This document shows positions 25,891 to 26,994 of a stretch of DNA of 26,994 nucleotides, in pieces. A program made the position numbers and the translations under genes. How positions within the stretch are numbered: position 1 is the first letter of the stretch; each line of letters starts with the position of its first letter. The stretch comes from Palsa-459 sp035510855 (lineage in GTDB: Bacteria; Actinomycetota; Acidimicrobiia; Acidimicrobiales; RAAP-2): NCBI GenBank assembly GCA_035510855.1, contig DATKGG010000070.1, positions 1 through 26,994 on the forward strand, in the 5' to 3' direction. Below the pieces are notes generated by a model. That model was not told the DNA's origin and did not search any database. It saw only the letters and a list, made by a program, of their open reading frames with translations.

Positions 25891-26994
25891 TGGCGCTGGC
25901 GTCGATCGAAGAGGCGGTCGCCGCGATCGCGGACGGCAAGATCGTGGTGGTCGTCGACGACGAGGACCGCGAGAACGAGGGCGACCTCGTGATGGCGGCG
26001 CAGGCCGTCACGCCCGAGGCGGTCGCCTTCTTCCTCGAGCACACCTCGGGGGTCATCTGCGCGCCGATCGATCCCGAGCGCGCCGACGCGCTGGACCTGC
26101 CGCTCATGGTGCTCGCGAACACCGAGGCGCAGCGCACCGCGTTCACCGTGTCGATCGACTTCCGCCACGGCACGTCGACGGGAATCTCGGCGCACGACCG
26201 CGCCGCGACGCTGAACGCGCTCGCGGACCCGACCACGCGAGCCTCGGACTTCAATCGTCCCGGGCACATCTTCCCGCTCCGCTACCGGCCCGGTGGCGTG
26301 CTCAAGCGCGCGGGGCACACCGAGGCGACCGTCGATTTGTGCCGGATGGCCGGGCTCGAGCCCACGGGCATGCTCTGCGAGGTCGCGACGCCGGACAAGA
26401 TGGCCATGGCGCGGCTGCCCGACCTCGTCGCGTTCGCCGAGGCGAACTCGCTCCCGATCATCACGATCGCGGACCTCATCCGATATCGCCGGCACCACGA
26501 GCGCCTGGTGCGGCGGATGGCCGAGGCGAAGCTCCCGGTCGCTGAGGGCGGCTTCAGAGCCGTCGTCTACGAGTCCGTCCTCGACGGCGAGCAGCACCTT
26601 GCCCTGGTCCTCGGCGAGGTGGACGGCGAGGAGAACGTGCTCGTCCGGGTCCACTCGGAGTGCCTCACCGGCGACGTGTTCGGCTCCCGGCGCTGCGACT
26701 GCGGCCCGCAACTGGACGCCGCGCTGGCCGCGGTCGCGGCGGAGGGCAGGGGGGTGGTGCTCTACATGCGCGGCCACGAGGGCAGGGGCATCGGGTTGCT
26801 GCACAAGCTGCAGGCCTACCAGCTGCAGGACGCAGGGAGCGACACGGTGAGCGCGAACCTCGAGCTCGGCCTGCCCGCGGACGCCCGCGACTACGGGACC
26901 GGCGCCCAGATACTGATCGACATGGGCGTGCGCACGATGCGGCTGCTCACGAACAACCCGGCGAAGCGGGCCGGTCTGGACTCTCCTCCTCTCC
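25890..26994 (+). CDS. ribBA: DHBP synthase / GTP cyclohydrolase II RibBA (partial)
   Basis: 368 codons are visible and the gene runs off the window; the family is usually 400-420 residues. RibB domain (1 to about 205): DDEDRENEGDLV, TAFTVSIDFRHGTSTGISA and GHTEATVDLCRMAGL; it turns ribulose 5-phosphate into dihydroxybutanone phosphate. RibA domain (from about 215): VHSECLTGDVFGSRRCDCG with the zinc cysteines, MRGHEGRGIGL, and GAQILIDMGVRTMRLLTNNP; it opens GTP. ATG start overlaps the ribD stop in TGATG. The last codons (after AKRAGLD) read SPPL rather than the expected GYGL, which may mark an assembly edge. No FMN riboswitch is seen upstream, as the gene lies inside an operon. Confidence 0.95.
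   Translation, partial: MALASIEEAVAAIADGKIVVVVDDEDRENEGDLVMAAQAVTPEAVAFFLEHTSGVICAPIDPERADALDLPLMVLANTEAQRTAFTVSIDFRHGTSTGISAHDRAATLNALADPTTRASDFNRPGHIFPLRYRPGGVLKRAGHTEATVDLCRMAGLEPTGMLCEVATPDKMAMARLPDLVAFAEANSLPIITIADLIRYRRHHERLVRRMAEAKLPVAEGGFRAVVYESVLDGEQHLALVLGEVDGEENVLVRVHSECLTGDVFGSRRCDCGPQLDAALAAVAAEGRGVVLYMRGHEGRGIGLLHKLQAYQLQDAGSDTVSANLELGLPADARDYGTGAQILIDMGVRTMRLLTNNPAKRAGLDSPPL

Noticed and set aside
25890..26994. Frames on both strands inside ribBA (for example 26293-26850 plus and 25743-26804 minus)
   Set aside because: The RibBA frame runs unbroken to the window end with all family motifs; the others are out-of-frame shadows.

Overview
This window is a very GC-rich, gene-dense chromosomal segment. 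The gene content and order are those of a high-GC Gram-positive (Actinobacteria/Actinomycetota): aroC-aroK-aroB-aroQ-efp-nusB, then pyrR-pyrB-pyrC-carA-carB-pyrD-pyrF, then mihF-gmk-rpoZ-coaBC-metK-priA-def-fmt-rpe-ribD-ribBA. Markers that point there are an actinobacterial-type integration host factor (mIHF), a PriA that lacks its ATPase motifs, frequent GTG starts, and promoters of the TANNNT type placed directly before start codons. I suspect the class Acidimicrobiia, but that is a guess from overall character and no marker in the window proves it. I see no tRNA, rRNA, CRISPR array, insertion sequence, phage gene or plasmid feature.

Layout. Positions 33-992 hold a small zinc-ribbon-like protein and, convergent to it, a cysteine-cluster protein. 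Positions 1048-4907 hold an NfuA-type Fe-S scaffold followed by the shikimate genes aroC, aroK, aroB and aroQ, the aro genes joined by 4-nt stop/start overlaps. A 155-nt gap containing a strong hairpin precedes efp and nusB (5063-6069). Positions 6066-8226 are the one variable island: a minus-strand two-helix membrane protein, a short single-helix membrane protein, a propeller-like ORF with no normal start codon, and a crotonase-family enzyme. Positions 8254-17345 are a complete UMP-biosynthesis operon except for pyrE; it starts with a promoter and a PyrR-binding hairpin. Positions 17366 to the end are the mihF-to-ribBA housekeeping cluster, with internal promoters before rpoZ, metK, def and rpe. 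The last gene, ribBA, runs off the window.

How the genes work together. The aro genes run from DAHP-derived 3-dehydroquinate to shikimate phosphorylation and then chorismate (aroE and aroA are not here). The pyr operon makes carbamoyl phosphate, carbamoyl aspartate, dihydroorotate and orotate, and decarboxylates OMP; PyrR senses UMP/PRPP and very probably represses translation of its own operon through the hairpin. gmk, rpoZ, coaBC and metK supply GDP, the RNA polymerase omega subunit, 4'-phosphopantetheine and S-adenosylmethionine. def and fmt handle N-formylmethionine; rpe, ribD and ribBA draw on the pentose-phosphate pool and GTP to make riboflavin precursors.

Most notable observations: a PyrR binding loop that begins at the predicted transcription start; a recurrent GTANNNT-N6-start-codon pattern implying many leaderless mRNAs; a propeller-like reading frame that can only start at a CTG overlapping the previous stop, or by frameshift; a class 1B PyrD without PyrK; and a ribD-ribBA junction without ribE. 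I found no clear sign of a wholly new system; the island at 6.4-7.4 kb is the least understood part.
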